A DNA stretch of 64,000 bases. It comes from Caulobacter sp. BK020 (GTDB lineage Bacteria; Pseudomonadota; Alphaproteobacteria; Caulobacterales; Caulobacteraceae). Numbering within the stretch: position 1 is the first letter of the stretch; each line of letters begins with the position of its first letter. Shown here piece by piece: positions 38,236 to 48,394 of the stretch. The notes under the pieces were generated by a model, which was given only the letters and a program-made list of their open reading frames with translations, had not been told where the DNA came from and made no database searches. The stretch spans positions 124,001 through 188,000 of the forward strand of contig NZ_SLZL01000001.1 in assembly GCF_004342605.1 (NCBI RefSeq). The letters run 5' to 3'. The position numbers were made by a program, and so were the translations under genes.

Positions 38236-39567
38236 ATGGACGAAAACCTGTTGCATGACGTGCTCGCCGCCGCGCGGACCGCGGGCGCCGACGCCGCCGA
38301 AGCCGTGTTCGCGCAGCGCCAATCCCTCTCCGTCGGCGTTCGCCTGGGCGCGCTGGAGGAGGTCGAGCGCGAGGAATCCCGCGACATCGGCCTGCGGGTG
38401 TTCATCGGCCAGCGCAGCGCCACGGTGTCGGGTTCGGACATTTCGGCGGAGGGCCGCGCCAAGCTGATCGACCGGGCCGTGGCCATGGCCCGCCTGGCGC
38501 CGGAGGATCCCTACGCCGCCCTGGCCCCGGCCGAGCGCCTGGCGCGGGCGCCGTTCCGCGACCTGGACCTCCACGACCCGACCGAGCCCTCGGCCGAGAC
38601 CCTGGAGGCCCAGGCCCGCGAGGCCGAGGCCGCCGCCCGCAGCGTTGAGGGCGTGACCAATTCCGACGGCGGCTCGTCGTCGTGGAGCGCCTCGACCTGG
38701 CGGCTCGTTACGAGCGAGGGCTTCTCTGGCTTGCATCAAGCCAGCGGCTTCGGCGTCTCGGCCTCGGCCATCGCCGGCGAGGGGGCGGGCATGGAGCGCG
38801 GCGGCGAGGGCCGCTCGACCCGCCACGCCGCCGACCTGCCCTCGCCCGAAAGCATCGGCCGCAAGGCCGGCGAGCTGGCGGTCGCCAAGCTGAACCCACG
38901 CAAGCTGGACTCCACCACCGCCCCGGTGATCTTCGAGAACCGCCTGGCCATGTCGCTGCTCAGCCCGCTGATCGGCGCGATCTCGGGCCCGTCGATCGCC
39001 CGCGGGACCTCGTTCCTGAAGGACAAGCTGGGCCAGGCGATCTTCGCCAGGGGCGTGACCCTGCTGGACGATCCGTTCCGCCCGCGCGGCCTGGGCTCGG
39101 CCCCGTTCGACGACGAGGGCGTGGCCTGCGAGGCCCGCGCCCTGATCGACGACGGCGTGCTGACCACCTGGCTGATGAATGTCAGCTCGGCCAAGCAGCT
39201 GGGACTGGAAAGCACCGGCCACGCCTCGCGCGGCCTGGCCGGCCCGTCCGGCGTCTCGACCCATAACCTGACCCTGCAGCCGGGCGACAAGGACCTGGCC
39301 GGCCTGATGGCCGACGCCGGGACCGGACTATTGGTGAGCTCGATGTTCGGCCCGTCGCTGAACGGCAACACCGGCGACTGGTCGGTGGGCTGCTCGGGCT
39401 TCTGGTTCGAGAACGGCGTCTCGACGGGCCCGGTCACCGAGATCACCGTGGCCGGCAACCTGATCGACATCTACGCCCGCCTGGTCCCCGGTTCCGACCT
39501 GGAGATCCGAGGGGCCAGCAACAGCCCGTCGCTGCTGGTCGACGCCCTGGCGATCGCCGGAAAATGA
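38236..39567 (+). CDS. tldE: TldE/PmbA metalloprotease subunit
   Basis: 443 residues, the partner of TldD (9990-11420). It lacks the HExxxH motif, as TldE/PmbA does. Family stretches include NSDGGSSSWSASTWRLVTSEGF, SARGTSFLKDKLG-type segment (SIARGTSFLKDKLGQAIF), FDDEGVACEARALIDDGVLTTWLMN and the C-terminal GSDLEIRGASNSPSLLVD. The heterodimer trims extended or unfolded peptides. The stop overlaps the cysQ start (ATGA), an arrangement conserved in alphaproteobacteria. Confidence 0.95.
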   Translation: MDENLLHDVLAAARTAGADAAEAVFAQRQSLSVGVRLGALEEVEREESRDIGLRVFIGQRSATVSGSDISAEGRAKLIDRAVAMARLAPEDPYAALAPAERLARAPFRDLDLHDPTEPSAETLEAQAREAEAAARSVEGVTNSDGGSSSWSASTWRLVTSEGFSGLHQASGFGVSASAIAGEGAGMERGGEGRSTRHAADLPSPESIGRKAGELAVAKLNPRKLDSTTAPVIFENRLAMSLLSPLIGAISGPSIARGTSFLKDKLGQAIFARGVTLLDDPFRPRGLGSAPFDDEGVACEARALIDDGVLTTWLMNVSSAKQLGLESTGHASRGLAGPSGVSTHNLTLQPGDKDLAGLMADAGTGLLVSSMFGPSLNGNTGDWSVGCSGFWFENGVSTGPVTEITVAGNLIDIYARLVPGSDLEIRGASNSPSLLVDALAIAGK

Positions 39568-40349
39568 CCGACCTGGACCTGATCCTGACGGCGGCGCGCG
39601 AGGCCGGGGCCCTGGCGCTCTCGGCTCGCGGCGAGGGCCTGAAGGTCTGGTCCAAGGACGGCGGCTCGCCGGTCACCGACGCCGACCTGGCCGTAGACGC
39701 CCTGCTGAAGGACCGCCTGGGCGCGGCCCGCCCCGGCTATGGCTGGCTGTCGGAGGAGACGGCCGACGATCCGAGCCGGCTGGCCACGCCGCGCCAGTTC
39801 GTCGTCGACCCGATCGACGGGACGGTGGCCTTCATCAAGGGCAAGCCCTGGTTCGCCGTGTCGATCGCCGTGGTCGAGAACGGCCGCCCGATCGCCGGCG
39901 TCGTCCACGCCCCGGCCCTGGACGAGACCTACGCCGCCACCCTGGGCGGCGGCGCCGCCCTGAACGGCGTCGCGGTCAGCCCCAGCGACACCGACGACCT
40001 CGAGGACGCCGCCATGCTGGGCGACGCCAAGATGTTCGCCCATCCGGTCTGGGCCGAGCCGTGGCCGCCGATGCGGGTCGAGAGCCGCAACTCGATCGCC
40101 TACCGCCTGTGCCTGGTGGCCGCCGGGGCCTTCGACGCGGCGGTCGCCCTGTCGCCCAAGAACGAGTGGGACCTGGCCGCCGCCGACCTGATCTGCGCCG
40201 AGGCCGGCGCCGCCCTGACCGACCACAAGGGCCGCGCCTTCGCCTACAACCGGGCCAATCCGCTGCTTCCGAGCGTGGTTTGCGCCAATCGCGCGCTTCA
40301 CCCGTTGATCCTGTCGCGCGTCGGGCATATCGACCTGCCGCAACGCTAA
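39564..40349 (+). CDS. cysQ: 3'(2'),5'-bisphosphate nucleotidase / inositol monophosphatase family
   Basis: 261 residues. Li-sensitive phosphatase fold: GSPVTDADLAVDALLK (about residues 35-50), WLSEETADD with the metal-binding EE, the hallmark DPIDGTVAFIKG (about 82-93) and WDLAAADLICAEAGA. It removes the 3'-phosphate of PAP and PAPS in sulfur assimilation. The exact substrate cannot be read from sequence, and inositol monophosphate is an alternative. Overlaps tldE by 4 bases and precedes DUF4170 by 24 bases. Confidence 0.9.
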   Translation: MTDLDLILTAAREAGALALSARGEGLKVWSKDGGSPVTDADLAVDALLKDRLGAARPGYGWLSEETADDPSRLATPRQFVVDPIDGTVAFIKGKPWFAVSIAVVENGRPIAGVVHAPALDETYAATLGGGAALNGVAVSPSDTDDLEDAAMLGDAKMFAHPVWAEPWPPMRVESRNSIAYRLCLVAAGAFDAAVALSPKNEWDLAAADLICAEAGAALTDHKGRAFAYNRANPLLPSVVCANRALHPLILSRVGHIDLPQR

Positions 40350-40373
40350 CTTCCGCGCAGGAAATTCCACGCC

Positions 40374-40598
40374 ATGAGCGACAAGCAGCTTCTTCACCTC
40401 GTGATCGGCGGTGAACTGAAGAACGTTTCCGATGTCGAGTTCCGCGACCTGTCGAAGGTCGAGTTCGTCGGCGCCTACGCCAGCTACGCCGACGCCCACA
40501 AGGCCTGGAAGGCCAAGGCCCAGGCCACGGTCGACAACGCCCACGCCCGCTACTTCATCATCCACGCCCACAAGCTGCTGGATCCGAGCCTGGGGTGA
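40374..40598 (+). CDS. DUF4170 protein
   Basis: 74 residues: MSDKQLLHLVIGGELKNVSDVEFRDLSKVEFVGAYASYADAHKAWKAKAQATVDNAHARYFIIHAHKLLDP. This small domain is found after cysQ and before lipid A-Kdo genes in many alphaproteobacteria and is named DUF4170. Soluble, no catalytic motif. The neighbourhood suggests a link to outer-membrane lipid synthesis, but no function is shown. Confidence 0.9.
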   Translation: MSDKQLLHLVIGGELKNVSDVEFRDLSKVEFVGAYASYADAHKAWKAKAQATVDNAHARYFIIHAHKLLDPSLG

Positions 40599-40609
40599 GG
40601 CGGCAGGGG

Positions 40610-40729
40610 ACTTGCCCCCTACGGACCGCTTCGCGGTCGTCTTCCCCCAGAGGGGGAAGAGCCTCGCGCCATAGGCTCCGCCCCCTATGGGGGCGGACAG
40701 GCGGCGAAGCCGCCAGGTGGGGGCAAGTG
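40610..40729. repeat. Dispersed palindromic repeat, family C copy 2
   Basis: About 120 bases, same orientation as copy 1 (9794-9911): ACTTGCCCCC at the left, GGGGGCAAGT at the right, with inner CTTCCCCCAGAGGGGGAAG and CGCCCCCTATGGGGGCG. Lies between DUF4170 and the convergent phosphatase gene. Confidence 0.92.
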
Positions 40730-40737
40730 AGCGGCCC

Positions 40738-41403
40738 CTACTCCCGCCGCAAGATCCCCTCCGTCACGATCCCGCCGATCATGCCGGCCCGGAAGTCGGC
40801 CTTGATCTTGACGGGGTCGTAGTCGGGGCTCTCCACCCATTGGGTGAAGGTCAGGCCCTTGGGGGCGGCGTCGGTCAGGTAGCGTTCGAAGGTGTAGTCC
40901 AGCACGCCGGTCTTGCCCTGCCTGATATGCAGATACTTGAACGACAGCTGCTCCATCGCCGCCTCGATCGGCAGGCCCAGGCGGTAGTGGGCGTAGAGCA
41001 CGCTCATGATCCCCGCCCGGTCCGCGCCCGACTTGCAGTGCATCAGGGCCGGATATTCGATGGTCTCGAACAGGTCGCGCGCGCCCAGCACGCGCTCCTT
41101 GATCGGGACTTCGCGCGAGGTGATCACGAAGTCGACCATCTTCAGGCCCAGCTTGTCGCAGGCGTATTTCTCCAGGGCGTAGAAGCTGCCGTCGAACCCG
41201 CCGCGCAGGTTGATGACGGTCTTGATCCCCTGCTTCTTCCAGGCGGCCAGCTGGTGCGGCCACGGCTGGTTGGTGCGCACCAGCTCGGGGCTGATCCAGT
41301 GGTCGTTCTTGAAGCCCAGGCGTAGATAGGCGTGGTCGTTCCACAGGTACGAGAGGTAGGTGCGAAAGCGTCCCCAGCGGGTGGTGGTGTCGTAGCCGGG
41401 CAA
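40738..41403 (-). CDS. Dual-specificity/tyrosine phosphatase family protein
   Basis: 221 residues from a TTG start chosen because AAGGA stands 8 bases before it; a GTG at 41475 would give 245. The core (LVRTNQPWPHQLAAWKKQGIKTVINLRGG ... ) and the P-loop LMHCKSGADRAG (Cys about residue 123, Arg 129) give the CX5R active site of cysteine phosphatases. It is like bacterial phosphatases linked to envelope lipids or polysaccharides. Substrate unknown. Divergent from the MsbA-like gene, 139 bases away, and at the edge of the lipid A-Kdo cluster. Confidence 0.85.
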   Translation of the reverse strand: MPGYDTTTRWGRFRTYLSYLWNDHAYLRLGFKNDHWISPELVRTNQPWPHQLAAWKKQGIKTVINLRGGFDGSFYALEKYACDKLGLKMVDFVITSREVPIKERVLGARDLFETIEYPALMHCKSGADRAGIMSVLYAHYRLGLPIEAAMEQLSFKYLHIRQGKTGVLDYTFERYLTDAAPKGLTFTQWVESPDYDPVKIKADFRAGMIGGIVTEGILRRE

Positions 41404-41541
41404 GCGGGCGATCCTTCGTGAACCAGGCCTAATTAGGCGCCACAGCCCTGTAATGCAAAAGCCACAGCGCCGCACCCCCGCCGCAATGACAGGCCATGGC
41501 TGAGCTTGACAGCTCCGCCCCGACAGCCGACCCCTGCCGCC

Positions 41542-43343
<1,802 letters not shown>

Positions 43344-43347
<4 letters not shown>

Positions 43348-44054
43348 GACCGCTGCGCTGGCCCCTGGTGATCCAGGTCGTCTCGTCGATCTTCGCCGGC
43401 TATTCCAAGCTGGTGTTCCGCACCCTGCGCCTGACCCGCGAGGGCCAGGAGCACGCCGAGGCGGTCTGGGCCCAGGGCCGCGAGACCGGGGTCGGCGCGA
43501 TCCTGTGCTTCTGGCACGCGCGCATCCCGATGTCGCCGCTGACCTGGCCGCAGGATCCCGGCCGCCAGGACATGCGGGCCCTGATCTCGCGCTCGGCCGA
43601 CGGCGAGTTCATCGCCCAGACCGTGGAGAAGCTGGGCTTCCCCTCGATCCGCGGCTCGTCGACCAAGAAGTCCGACCCGGCCAAGAACAAGCACGGCGAA
43701 CAGGCCTTCCGCGACATGATCAAGTGGGTCAAGGACGGCGGCGGCGTGGCCATCACGCCCGACGGCCCGCGCGGCCCGGCCGAACGCATGGAGAAGGGCA
43801 CGCCGTCCCTGGCCCGGGTGACCGGCGCGCCGGTGATCTTCGTCGGCCTGGCCGCCAAGCCGTGCCTGCGCCTGGGCTCCTGGGACCGTACGGTGATCCC
43901 CCTGCCCTTCGCCAAGGCCGCCATGGTCTGGAGCGCGCCGACGGCCGCCGGGCGGGGCGATGACCCCGACGCCCTGGTCGAGGTCTGGGCGGCGGAGCTG
44001 TCGGCGGTGACGCGGCGGGCGGAGGCGTTGGTCGAGCTGGAGGCGGACGGTTAG
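43344..44054 (+). CDS. DUF374 lysophospholipid acyltransferase-like protein
   Basis: 236 residues from a TTG start that overlaps the TGA of the ABC gene (TTGA), with GGAG upstream. One N-terminal hydrophobic segment. DUF374 core: LCFWHARIPMSPLTW (H-based catalytic region), ALISRSADGEFIAQTVEKLGFPSIRGSSTKK, and VAITPDGPRGPAERMEKGTPSLARVTGAPVIFVG. The family is homologous to plsC-type acyltransferases and is usually coded with waaA and lpxK, suggesting action on lipid A-Kdo. Its normal follower, waaA, is displaced here by the inserted gene and the CDF gene. Confidence 0.9.
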
Positions 44055-44066
44055 TAAAGAGGACGC

Positions 44067-44864
44067 CTAACCGAGATCCAGTGTGGGCGGTCCATTCTCG
44101 AATATGGGCCTTAGAACTTCCCAATCGCCGTGATGCGGCAGAAGATATGCTTTGGCACCGTTAAATTGGGCCCAGTAGGCAATCAACCTACCAAGAAAAT
44201 CTAACCGATCAGGGTGCTCCTCTGAGCGAGATATGATCAACTGAGGAAACCCTGATCCGCCACCAGGCAGCTTCATTTCATGCGCCTCTATACTCGCCCA
44301 CACGAAATCAACGTTTGGATACCCACTCTCGACGACTTCAAAGGTGGATTTGATGGCATGGAGAATGCCAATTGCGTCAATCATCTCCTCCCTGTCATTC
44401 ATAATGATAGTCATTCCGACCGAGTTCGATAAATTGAGATTTGATTTTGTAACCAGAATTTGCTCGTCGGACTTCTGAAGGTGCCGGCGCACCGCTCTAG
44501 CAGAAAGGTCGTACATCATCTTCACGACCTCCCCCTCGTCGGACAATCCGCGTAAAGCTGCCGACACCCCTACCCGCCCGAAGACGATCGGTGCCCCCGG
44601 TTGGGCAAATCTTTTCTTTAATCGATCCTCGACCCGAATTTTTGGATCGCCCTTTATTGTCTTCAGTTCAGCGACAATACGACGCTTATCGAGCAGATAG
44701 TCAGCCTTCGCTTTATCGCCGCTTAGCTGAGAAAATTCTTTTTTATCAAGAGATTCTGCATCCGGCTGACTTTCCAGGAATCGGATCATGCGATCTTCGA
44801 GCCGCTCGATCGGCTTCGCCATCACAAGAGCGAACGGATACACGTAAAGTTTGCGTGGCGTCAT
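44067..44864 (-). CDS. GC-poor accessory gene, possible PD-(D/E)xK nuclease-like protein
   Basis: 265 residues from MTPRKLYVYPFALVMAKP; starts at 44912 and 44954 are also open. A GGGAAAG ribosome-like site precedes the chosen ATG. Base composition differs sharply from its surroundings: two sampled 60-base stretches here have 28 and 19 G+C, against 46 in a nearby stretch of the CDF gene. No secretion signal. The stretch KADYLLDKRRIVAELKTIKGDP (about residues 55-76) has the D...ExK pattern of the PD-(D/E)xK nuclease fold. The remainder has no motif I know. It lies antisense to the envelope operon, between DUF374 and CDF. Confidence 0.6.
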   Translation of the reverse strand: MTPRKLYVYPFALVMAKPIERLEDRMIRFLESQPDAESLDKKEFSQLSGDKAKADYLLDKRRIVAELKTIKGDPKIRVEDRLKKRFAQPGAPIVFGRVGVSAALRGLSDEGEVVKMMYDLSARAVRRHLQKSDEQILVTKSNLNLSNSVGMTIIMNDREEMIDAIGILHAIKSTFEVVESGYPNVDFVWASIEAHEMKLPGGGSGFPQLIISRSEEHPDRLDFLGRLIAYWAQFNGAKAYLLPHHGDWEVLRPIFENGPPTLDLG

Positions 44865-44998
44865 AACGCATCTTTCCCAATTCCCTTGGCGAGGCAGAAG
44901 CCAGAGGTTCATCCAATCGCCCCTGAAGCTACTTCGATACGAAAACCTTGCCACCGTTGAGCGATTGATCCGACCCGCCCTTGGTGGGATGTAGGCCC

Positions 44999-45988
44999 AT
45001 GCCGAACGATCACGATCACAAGCACGATCATCACGACCATGATCACCACGATCACGGCCATTCCCACGACCACGGCCACCACCACCACGGCCCAGGCGGG
45101 CACAGCCATGCGCCCAAGGACTTCGGCCGGGCCTTCGCGATCGGCGCGACGCTGAACATCGGCTTCGTGGTCGCCGAGACCATCGCCGGCCTGATGACCC
45201 ACTCGCTGGCCCTGCTGGCCGACGCCGGCCACAACCTGTCGGACGTGCTGGGGCTGTTCATGGCCTGGGGCGCGGTGGTGCTGGCCAAGCGGGCGCCGGG
45301 CGGGCGCCACACCTACGGCCTGCGCAAGGGCACGATCCTGGCCTCGCTGACCAACGCCGTGGTGCTGTTGGTGGCGGTCGGGGCCATCGCCTGGGAGGCG
45401 GTGCGCCGCTTCGCCCACCCGGAGCCGATCCAGACCGGGCCGGTGATGATCGTCGCGGCGATCGGCATCGTCATCAACACCGCTACGGCCCTGATGTTCA
45501 TGAAGGGCTCCAAGGACGACCTGAACATCCGCGGGGCCTTCGTGCACATGGCCGCCGACGCCGCCATCTCGGCCGGAGTGGTGGTGGCCGCCGCCGCCAT
45601 GTGGGCCACCGGCTGGCTGTGGCTGGACCCGGTGGTCAGCCTGGGCATCGTGGCGGTGATCATGCTGGGGACCTGGAGCCTGCTGCGCGACAGCCTGGAC
45701 CTGGCCCTGGACGCCGCCCCGCGCGGCATCGACCCCCGGGCGGTCAAGGCCTGGCTGGCGGCGCGGCCCGGCGTGACCGAGGTCCACGACCTGCACATCT
45801 GGGCCATGAGCACCACCGAGACGGCCATGACCGCCCACCTGGTCCGCCCCGACAACCCCGACAACGACCAGTTCCTGCACGACATCTGCGGCGAGATGGC
45901 CGGTCGCTTCAAGATCGGCCACGTCACCATCCAGGTCGAGAGCGGCGGCGTGGCCACCTGCCACCTGGCCGGCGCGGACGCGGTGTGA
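44999..45988 (+). CDS. Cation diffusion facilitator family transporter with histidine-rich N-terminus
   Basis: 329 residues. The N-terminal 45 residues are a histidine-rich string (DHDHKHDHHDHDHHDHGHSH), typical of zinc-binding tails. Six membrane helices carry the CDF metal site: ALLADAGHNLSDVLGL (HxxxD, about residues 74-80) and HMAADAAISAGVV (HxxxD, about 190). The cytoplasmic C-terminal domain (TEVHDLHIWAMSTTETAMTAHLV) is complete. Exports zinc or similar metals in exchange for protons. Its TGA overlaps the GTG of waaA, so it is the first gene of the CDF-waaA-lpxK operon. Confidence 0.94.
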   Translation: MPNDHDHKHDHHDHDHHDHGHSHDHGHHHHGPGGHSHAPKDFGRAFAIGATLNIGFVVAETIAGLMTHSLALLADAGHNLSDVLGLFMAWGAVVLAKRAPGGRHTYGLRKGTILASLTNAVVLLVAVGAIAWEAVRRFAHPEPIQTGPVMIVAAIGIVINTATALMFMKGSKDDLNIRGAFVHMAADAAISAGVVVAAAAMWATGWLWLDPVVSLGIVAVIMLGTWSLLRDSLDLALDAAPRGIDPRAVKAWLAARPGVTEVHDLHIWAMSTTETAMTAHLVRPDNPDNDQFLHDICGEMAGRFKIGHVTIQVESGGVATCHLAGADAV

Positions 45989-47253
45989 GCCTTCCCCTGT
46001 CCCTGGCCCTGTACCGGGCGGCGACCACCGCCCTGGAGCCGTTCGCGCCCTTGCTGCTGGGCCACCGGGCCAAGGCCGGCAAGGAGGACCGCGCGCGGCT
46101 GCACGAGCGGCTGGGCCGGCCGCAGACCCCGCGGCCCGACGGCGTCCTGGTCTGGCTGCACGGGGCCAGCGTCGGCGAGAGCCTGTCGATCCTGCCCCTG
46201 GTCGAGCGCCTGCGGGCCGAGCGCCCGGGCGTCGCGGTGCTGGTCACCTCCGGCACCGTCACCTCGGCCCAGCTGCTGGCCCGCCGCCTGCCGGCCGGGA
46301 CGATCCACCAGTTCCTGCCGGTCGACACGCCCGGCGGCGCCCGGCGGTTCCTCGACCACTGGCGGCCCGACCTGGCGGTGTTCGTCGAGAGCGAGCTGTG
46401 GCCCAACCTGCTGCTGGCCGCCAAGGCGCGAGGAGCGAAGCTGGCCCTGGTCTCAGCCAAGCTGTCGGACAAGAGCTACGCCGGCTGGCGGGCCCGGCCG
46501 TTCGCGGCCTATGAGCTGTTCAGCGGCTTCGACCTGATCCTGGCCCAGGACGGCCGCGCGACCGAACGCCTGTCCAGCCTGGGCGGGACCGTGGCAGGCG
46601 AGGCCGACCTGAAGTTCGGTGCCGCGCCCCTGCCGGTCGACGCGGCGGCCCTGGCCAGCCTGCGCGTGCGGCTCAGCGACCGGCCGCTGCTGCTGGCCGC
46701 CAGCACCCATCCCGGCGAAGACGAACGGGTGCTGGCCGCCTGGCGCGGTCTGCCGGATCCCCCGCGCCTGGTGATCGTCCCGCGCCATCCCGAGCGCGGC
46801 CCCGCCATCGCCGACTTGGCCCTGGCGGCCGGCGCCGCGGTCTGCCTGCGCAGCCGCGAGCCCGACGACTCGGCCGAGGTCATCGTCGCCGACACCCTGG
46901 GCGAGCTGGGCCTGTGGTACCGGCTGGCCGACCTGGCCCTGGTGGCCGGCAGCCTGGTCGAGGGGATCGGCGGCCACAATCCGCTGGAGCCGGCCCGGCT
47001 GGACTGCCCGATCGTCTCCGGCCCGCATGTCGAGAACTGGCTGACCGCCTATGCCGACCTGCGCGACGCCGACGGCGTGACCTTCGCCGACGCCTCGGTG
47101 CTGGACGCGCGCCTGGCCGAGCTGCTGGCCCGGCCCGACGTCCTGCGGTCGCGGGCGGACCGCGCCCGGGCCTTCGTCGCCCGGCGCGACGCCGAGGCCC
47201 GGGCGGGGCTGGACCGCATCCTGGCCCTGCTCGACGCGGAGGCCCGGCCATGA
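45985..47253 (+). CDS. waaA: 3-deoxy-D-manno-octulosonic acid (Kdo) transferase
   Basis: 422 residues from a GTG overlapping the CDF stop (GTGA). Adds Kdo to lipid IVA, anchored in the inner membrane by the N-terminal helix. GT-B fold: VWLHGASVGESLSILPLVERL (about residues 51-71), VLVTSGTVTSAQLL, VFVESELWPNLLLAAKARG, LLAASTHPGEDERVL, and the GGHNPLEPARLDCPIVSGPH nucleotide-sugar motif near the C-terminus. Overlaps lpxK by ATGA. Confidence 0.96.
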   Translation: MSLPLSLALYRAATTALEPFAPLLLGHRAKAGKEDRARLHERLGRPQTPRPDGVLVWLHGASVGESLSILPLVERLRAERPGVAVLVTSGTVTSAQLLARRLPAGTIHQFLPVDTPGGARRFLDHWRPDLAVFVESELWPNLLLAAKARGAKLALVSAKLSDKSYAGWRARPFAAYELFSGFDLILAQDGRATERLSSLGGTVAGEADLKFGAAPLPVDAAALASLRVRLSDRPLLLAASTHPGEDERVLAAWRGLPDPPRLVIVPRHPERGPAIADLALAAGAAVCLRSREPDDSAEVIVADTLGELGLWYRLADLALVAGSLVEGIGGHNPLEPARLDCPIVSGPHVENWLTAYADLRDADGVTFADASVLDARLAELLARPDVLRSRADRARAFVARRDAEARAGLDRILALLDAEARP

Positions 47254-48257
47254 AGCTGGCCACCCCGCGCTGGTGGTATCGCCGCGACGGCGCCCCCAGC
47301 CCCCTGACCCGCGCCCTGCTGACCCCGCTGTCGTGGATGTGGGCCGCCCAGACCGCCCGGCGGATCGCCCGCACCCAGCCGCGCGGCGCCGACTGCGCGG
47401 TGATCTGCGTCGGCAACTTCACGGTCGGCGGGGTGGGCAAGACGCCGATCGTCCGCGAGCTGCTGCTGACCCTGACCCAGCGCGGCCGCCGCGCCCATGG
47501 CCTGTCGCGCGGCTATGGCGGCCGGCTGAAGGGTCCTGTCCAGGTCGATCCGGCCCGCCACGTCGCCGGCGATGTCGGCGACGAGCCGCTGATGCTGGCC
47601 CAGGACTTCCCGATCTGGGTGTCGCGCGACCGGGTGCTGGGCGCGCGCCGGGCCGCGGCGGCCGGGGCCGAGGTGGTGGTCATGGACGACGGCCACCAGA
47701 ACCCCGACCTGCGCAAGACCCTGTCGCTGGTGGTGGTCGACGGCGAGACCCGCGAGGGCGAATGGCCGTTCGGCGACGGCAAGGTGTTCCCGGCCGGGCC
47801 GATGCGCGAGCCCCTGGCGGCCAGCCTGGCCCGCACCGACGCGGTGATCGTGCTGCTGCCGGGCGACCTGCCCGCCGCCGATCCCGACCTGCTGGCCCTG
47901 TTCGGCGACACGCCGGTGCTGATCGCCAGGCTCGAGCCCGCCACCCCGCCGCCCAGGGGCCGCCAGGTCGGCTTCGCGGGCATCGGCAAGCCGTGGAAGG
48001 TGGAGCGGGCCCTGAAGGCCGCCGGCTGCCATCTGGTGGACTTCGCGCCCTATCCCGACCATGGCGCCTATGACGAGGCGACGCTGAAGTTCCTGGCCGA
48101 CCGCGCGGCGGCCTACAGCGCCGGGCTGGTGACGACCGAAAAGGACTGGGTGCGGCTGCCGCCGGCCTGGCGCGACCGGGTGACGCCCTGGCCAGTGCGG
48201 GCCCGGTTCGAGGACGAGGCGGCGCTGGGGGCGTTGCTGGAGGGTGTGGGGCTGTAG
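47250..48257 (+). CDS. lpxK: Tetraacyldisaccharide 4'-kinase
   Basis: 335 residues. Phosphorylates the 4' position of the lipid A disaccharide to make lipid IVA. VGNFTVGGVGKTPIVREL is the LpxK P-loop (GGVGKTP at about residues 56-62), and GLSRGYGG and MDDGHQNPDLRK carry the conserved D-x-x-H-Q catalytic motif. DHGAYDE, TTEKDWVRLP close the family pattern. Last gene of the operon, followed 6 bases later by a family C repeat. Confidence 0.96.
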   Translation: MKLATPRWWYRRDGAPSPLTRALLTPLSWMWAAQTARRIARTQPRGADCAVICVGNFTVGGVGKTPIVRELLLTLTQRGRRAHGLSRGYGGRLKGPVQVDPARHVAGDVGDEPLMLAQDFPIWVSRDRVLGARRAAAAGAEVVVMDDGHQNPDLRKTLSLVVVDGETREGEWPFGDGKVFPAGPMREPLAASLARTDAVIVLLPGDLPAADPDLLALFGDTPVLIARLEPATPPPRGRQVGFAGIGKPWKVERALKAAGCHLVDFAPYPDHGAYDEATLKFLADRAAAYSAGLVTTEKDWVRLPPAWRDRVTPWPVRARFEDEAALGALLEGVGL

Positions 48258-48263
48258 GTCGTC

Positions 48264-48386
48264 CACTTGCCCCCACCTGACCGCTTCGCGGTCTGTCCGC
48301 CCCCATAGGGGGCGGAGCCTTCGCACTGGAGCGCTCTTCCCCCTCTGGGGGAAGACGACCGCGAAGCGGTCCGTAGGGGGCAAGTA
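48264..48386. repeat. Dispersed palindromic repeat, family C copy 3 (inverted)
   Basis: About 123 bases in the opposite orientation to copies 1 and 2: CACTTGCCCCC at the left, a GACCGCTTCGCGGTC-type palindrome, CGCCCCCATAGGGGGCG and CTTCCCCCTCTGGGGGAAG, then GGGGGCAAGT. Lies between convergent lpxK and the phosphotransferase. Confidence 0.92.
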
Positions 48387-48394
48387 CTCGCCGC

